Source of the DNA: Planctomycetaceae bacterium
Lineage (GTDB): Bacteria; Planctomycetota; Planctomycetia; Planctomycetales; Planctomycetaceae
Reading direction: 5' to 3'
Assembly: GCA_016765335.1 (NCBI GenBank)
Contig: JAESQE010000291.1
Coordinates: 1 to 5,658, forward strand
DNA: 5,658 bases
The notes below the pieces were generated by a model, which worked only from the letters and a program-made list of their open reading frames with translations, was not told the DNA's origin and searched no databases. The position numbers and the translations under genes were made by a program. Position 1 is the stretch's first letter. Each line of letters begins with the position of its first letter. Of this stretch, positions 4,231 through 5,658 are shown piece after piece.

Positions 4231-5163
4231 CTAATACTTGGGAATCTCACCACAAGTCAAACACTCTGGATCGAATTCCTTGGAGCTATTGATGACGTTG
4301 CCGCGGCAAGGGGTACAATTACACGGCTTGCGTAGTACGCGGGTCGTTGCCCGACAGACGACGCAATATACAGTACAGGAGGATTGCGAGTTTGGTTTTA
4401 GTTGAGCAGTCCGAGGCTCAATGTCAGGGTAATACTCCGAGCATGACAATTTGCATTCGGGGCAAAGATATCGACGCTGCCTCTTATCGAAGTCGAAATG
4501 TCGTTGTAGATCAGAGTTTTCAAGTAGATCAATAAGCAACTGAAACTCGCGAACCAGATTCGAACCGTGGCCCTCAGTTACAAACGCCGCTAATGGTGTT
4601 GATTCAAGGTACTTTTCACGACTGACCATCCATTTGCCGGGGCCTTGGAGTTCAGATGTGATAGTGAGGATAGACTGAATAATGTCCTTTTCACTGAATC
4701 GAAGGTTGCGATCGACCGAATGGAATACGGTGTTGCGGACACGCCGCATTTGGGCGAAGTTCCGAGTAAAAGTATCCGTGAACCGAGTGGTTGCAACAGT
4801 ATTGTGAATCCGTATCAAATTTTCTGCATTCGCAGTCTTGAAAGCAGAAAAAGAGGTGTCAGTAGTATCGCATTTCTTTGGCCACGATTGTGCGTTACCA
4901 GCGATAAGTAGAAACGGTGATACTTCGGCAATTGCAGCTTTGACCAGAAACTCGGTGCCTTGTTGTAATAACGCCGTCGCAATTGCCAAGGGTTTCTGAG
5001 ACGCACTGTCGTAGTGATCTTTCTGTTCATCTTCAATGGATTCGCCGAATTCTTTTAGGTCGGGGTAATCGAAAAGGCGTTCAACAACAGTGTCCCACGC
5101 ATGATTTAATAGAGTCATTCCTTGCTCTTCGAATTCTTCGCGTGTGGGTATGTCTTTTATCAT
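4231..5163 (-). CDS. HEPN-like protein with cysteine-rich (zinc-binding) C-terminal domain
   Basis: 310 residues, ATG 5163, with AAGGA 12 nt upstream (slightly long spacing). The N-terminal two-thirds look helical. PLAIATALLQQGTEFLVKAA (58-77) resembles the first long helix of HEPN domains, and MRRVRNTVFHS contains Arg143-Asn144-x3-His148, the R-x4-6-H signature with the frequent Asn after Arg. In active HEPN RNases these residues cut RNA. From residue 230 the protein is cysteine-rich: Cys234/237 (CPEC), 241, 263, 267/270 (CVVC), 281/283/286 (CNCTPC) and 301/304 (CLTC), enough for two zinc sites. HEPN proteins often act in toxin-antitoxin or antiviral systems, but no antitoxin, nucleotidyltransferase or other partner gene is adjacent. 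Only repeats flank it, so the role is open. An inactive, binding-only HEPN is also possible. The gene is certain; the HEPN call rests on motif and helix pattern. Confidence 0.6.
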   Translation of the reverse strand: MIKDIPTREEFEEQGMTLLNHAWDTVVERLFDYPDLKEFGESIEDEQKDHYDSASQKPLAIATALLQQGTEFLVKAAIAEVSPFLLIAGNAQSWPKKCDTTDTSFSAFKTANAENLIRIHNTVATTRFTDTFTRNFAQMRRVRNTVFHSVDRNLRFSEKDIIQSILTITSELQGPGKWMVSREKYLESTPLAAFVTEGHGSNLVREFQLLIDLLENSDLQRHFDFDKRQRRYLCPECKLSCSEYYPDIEPRTAQLKPNSQSSCTVYCVVCRATTRVLRKPCNCTPCRGNVINSSKEFDPECLTCGEIPKY

Positions 5164-5185
5164 GCTGAAAGATAGTCCTTTTTAC

Positions 5186-5220
5186 CGTAGGCTGGGTTCG
5201 TTTTTACGTAACTCAGCGAT
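5186..5220. repeat. Short palindromic repeat, 'GGCTGGGTT...AACTCAGC' family, copy 2
   Basis: CGTAGGCTGGGTTCGTTTTT recurs from 1479 with one change. Stem GCTGGGTT (5191-5198) pairs with AACTCAGC (5210-5217) with one G-T wobble. Compared with copy 1 the bases at two stem positions differ yet pairing is kept. It lies just upstream of the HEPN-like gene (- strand), 22 nt from its start codon, so it would be in or near the 5' leader of that gene. Confidence 0.7.
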
Positions 5221-5511
5221 CCGCTTTCTGTTATTATTTGATACCGAAAAACATAACTGCTGGGTTTCGTGCCTCAACACCAGGAAGTGGCAGGAGCATC
5301 GTCCCCTGGCAGGGCTATGATTCAAATCGCAGCTTGAGATGTTTCAGAACTTAAAATTACCCTGGGCTTAGTTCCGGCATTCGATTTGATTCCGGTTCGT
5401 CGCCTAGTTCACCCATCTATTTGTTTTTTAGAACCAACAGGCACACGAAGATGGGTGCGAGCACCGAATGGTACTGGTGATTGACGTGCAACAATTGCTT
5501 CAGATTACGAG
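5221..5511. other. Gene-free stretch upstream of the HEPN-like gene
   Basis: No convincing gene. It holds a hairpin CTGGGTT (5260-5266) / AACACCAG (5276-5283, one bulged A) that resembles the widespread 'CTGGGTTTCGT...CTCAACCCAG' intergenic repeat class, a 9-bp inverted repeat at 5410-5418/5449-5457, and a small palindrome GGTGCGAGCACC (5455-5466). On the - strand an open run of 31 codons (5504-5409) has no start codon and may be a gene relic. The promoter of the HEPN-like gene should lie here, but I cannot point to it. Confidence 0.5.
5410..5457. repeat. 9-bp perfect inverted repeat with 30-nt loop
   Basis: CACCCATCT (5410-5418) and AGATGGGTG (5449-5457) are exact reverse complements. The loop contains a T-rich run. 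Possible roles are a repeat element end pair or a regulatory hairpin; neither is supported further. Confidence 0.5.
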
Positions 5512-5542
5512 AAAAAATCACCGGCGGCTAGCGCCTTGCCGC
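5512..5542 (-). terminator. Candidate intrinsic terminator of the rightmost gene
   Basis: On the - strand, 12 nt past the stop codon, GCGGC (5542-5538) and GCCGC (5528-5524) form a 5-bp GC stem around a 9-nt loop, followed after six bases by six T's (the A-run 5512-5517). The gap before the T-run is longer than ideal. The stem sequence also looks like a recurrent planctomycete intergenic palindrome, so it may be a repeat that serves as a terminator. Confidence 0.45.
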
Positions 5543-5554
5543 TTAGAAAACGTG

Positions 5555-5658
5555 TTACTGATTTGTAGATTCGGCTGATTTCTGCTTTGGTTTTGTATCT
5601 TCTTTGTCTGGCTCGATATCAAACAGAAACGAATACAATCCGAGCATTACCGCGCCTG
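5555..5658 (-). CDS. Unidentified protein, C-terminal end (5' truncated by window edge)
   Basis: An open frame on the - strand enters from the right edge and stops at TAA 5557-5555, giving 33 residues. It begins GAVMLGLYSFLFDIEPD, which looks like the end of a hydrophobic membrane segment, and ends in a polar, charged tail rich in Lys, Glu, Asp and Gln. This fits the C-terminal tail of a membrane protein, but the family cannot be named. The terminator-like hairpin directly downstream supports it as a real gene end. Confidence 0.55.
   Translation of the reverse strand, partial: GAVMLGLYSFLFDIEPDKEDTKPKQKSAESTNQ

Noticed and set aside
3964..4335. 123-codon open frame on the + strand
   Set aside because: It begins inside the 75-bp repeat, crosses the palindromic element and ends antisense to the HEPN-like gene; explained by repeats.
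5357..5416. 19-codon frame on the - strand starting ATG
   Set aside because: Very short, no ribosome site, and its start lies in an inverted repeat arm.

Overview
The window looks like chromosomal DNA of a planctomycete (Planctomycetota). The base composition is moderate, somewhat under 50% GC by eye. Two things suggest the phylum. One is a membrane protein with an N-terminal CxxC...CxxC ribbon of the 'C-x-x-C-G-K-x-Y-x-V' type that is common there. The other is long intergenic gaps filled with palindromic repeats. The assignment is inferred from family resemblance, not from a search.

Layout: (1) 1-180, the C-terminal end of an HlyD/RND-type periplasmic adaptor, + strand. (2) 181-557, a gap holding a large inverted-repeat element (247-440) and a perfect tandem 13-mer. 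(3) 558-1418, a two-domain universal-stress-protein-like gene, + strand. (4) 1419-1750, a gap made of two 55-nt direct repeats around a hairpin repeat and a REP/MITE-like element. (5) 1751-2704, a membrane-anchored endonuclease/exonuclease/phosphatase (EEP) protein, - strand, with an unusual start. (6) 2705-3054, a gap with a 75-bp repeat and a decayed EEP gene fragment. (7) 3055-3882, a zinc-ribbon plus multi-pass membrane protein, + strand. (8) 3883-4230, a gap with the second 75-bp repeat and a second REP/MITE-like element. (9) 4231-5163, a HEPN-like protein with a cysteine-rich C-terminus, - strand. (10) 5164-5554, a gap with hairpin repeats and a candidate terminator. (11) 5555-5658, the C-terminal end of an unidentified gene, - strand.

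The genes do not form an obvious operon. Each lies alone between repeat-rich gaps and orientations alternate. The adaptor and the stress-protein gene share a strand but are separated by a 194-bp palindromic element. The stress-protein and EEP genes converge. The duplicated sequence between them suggests that their stop codons once lay about 33 nt apart and were separated by repeat insertion plus a short duplication.

No complete known defence, CRISPR, RNA-gene or transposase system is visible. The best candidate for new biology is the solitary HEPN-like/cysteine-rich protein. The most distinctive signal overall is the layered family of palindromic intergenic repeats, some with compensating base changes in their stems and one whose only difference between copies falls in a GNRA-type tetraloop and keeps it GNRA.
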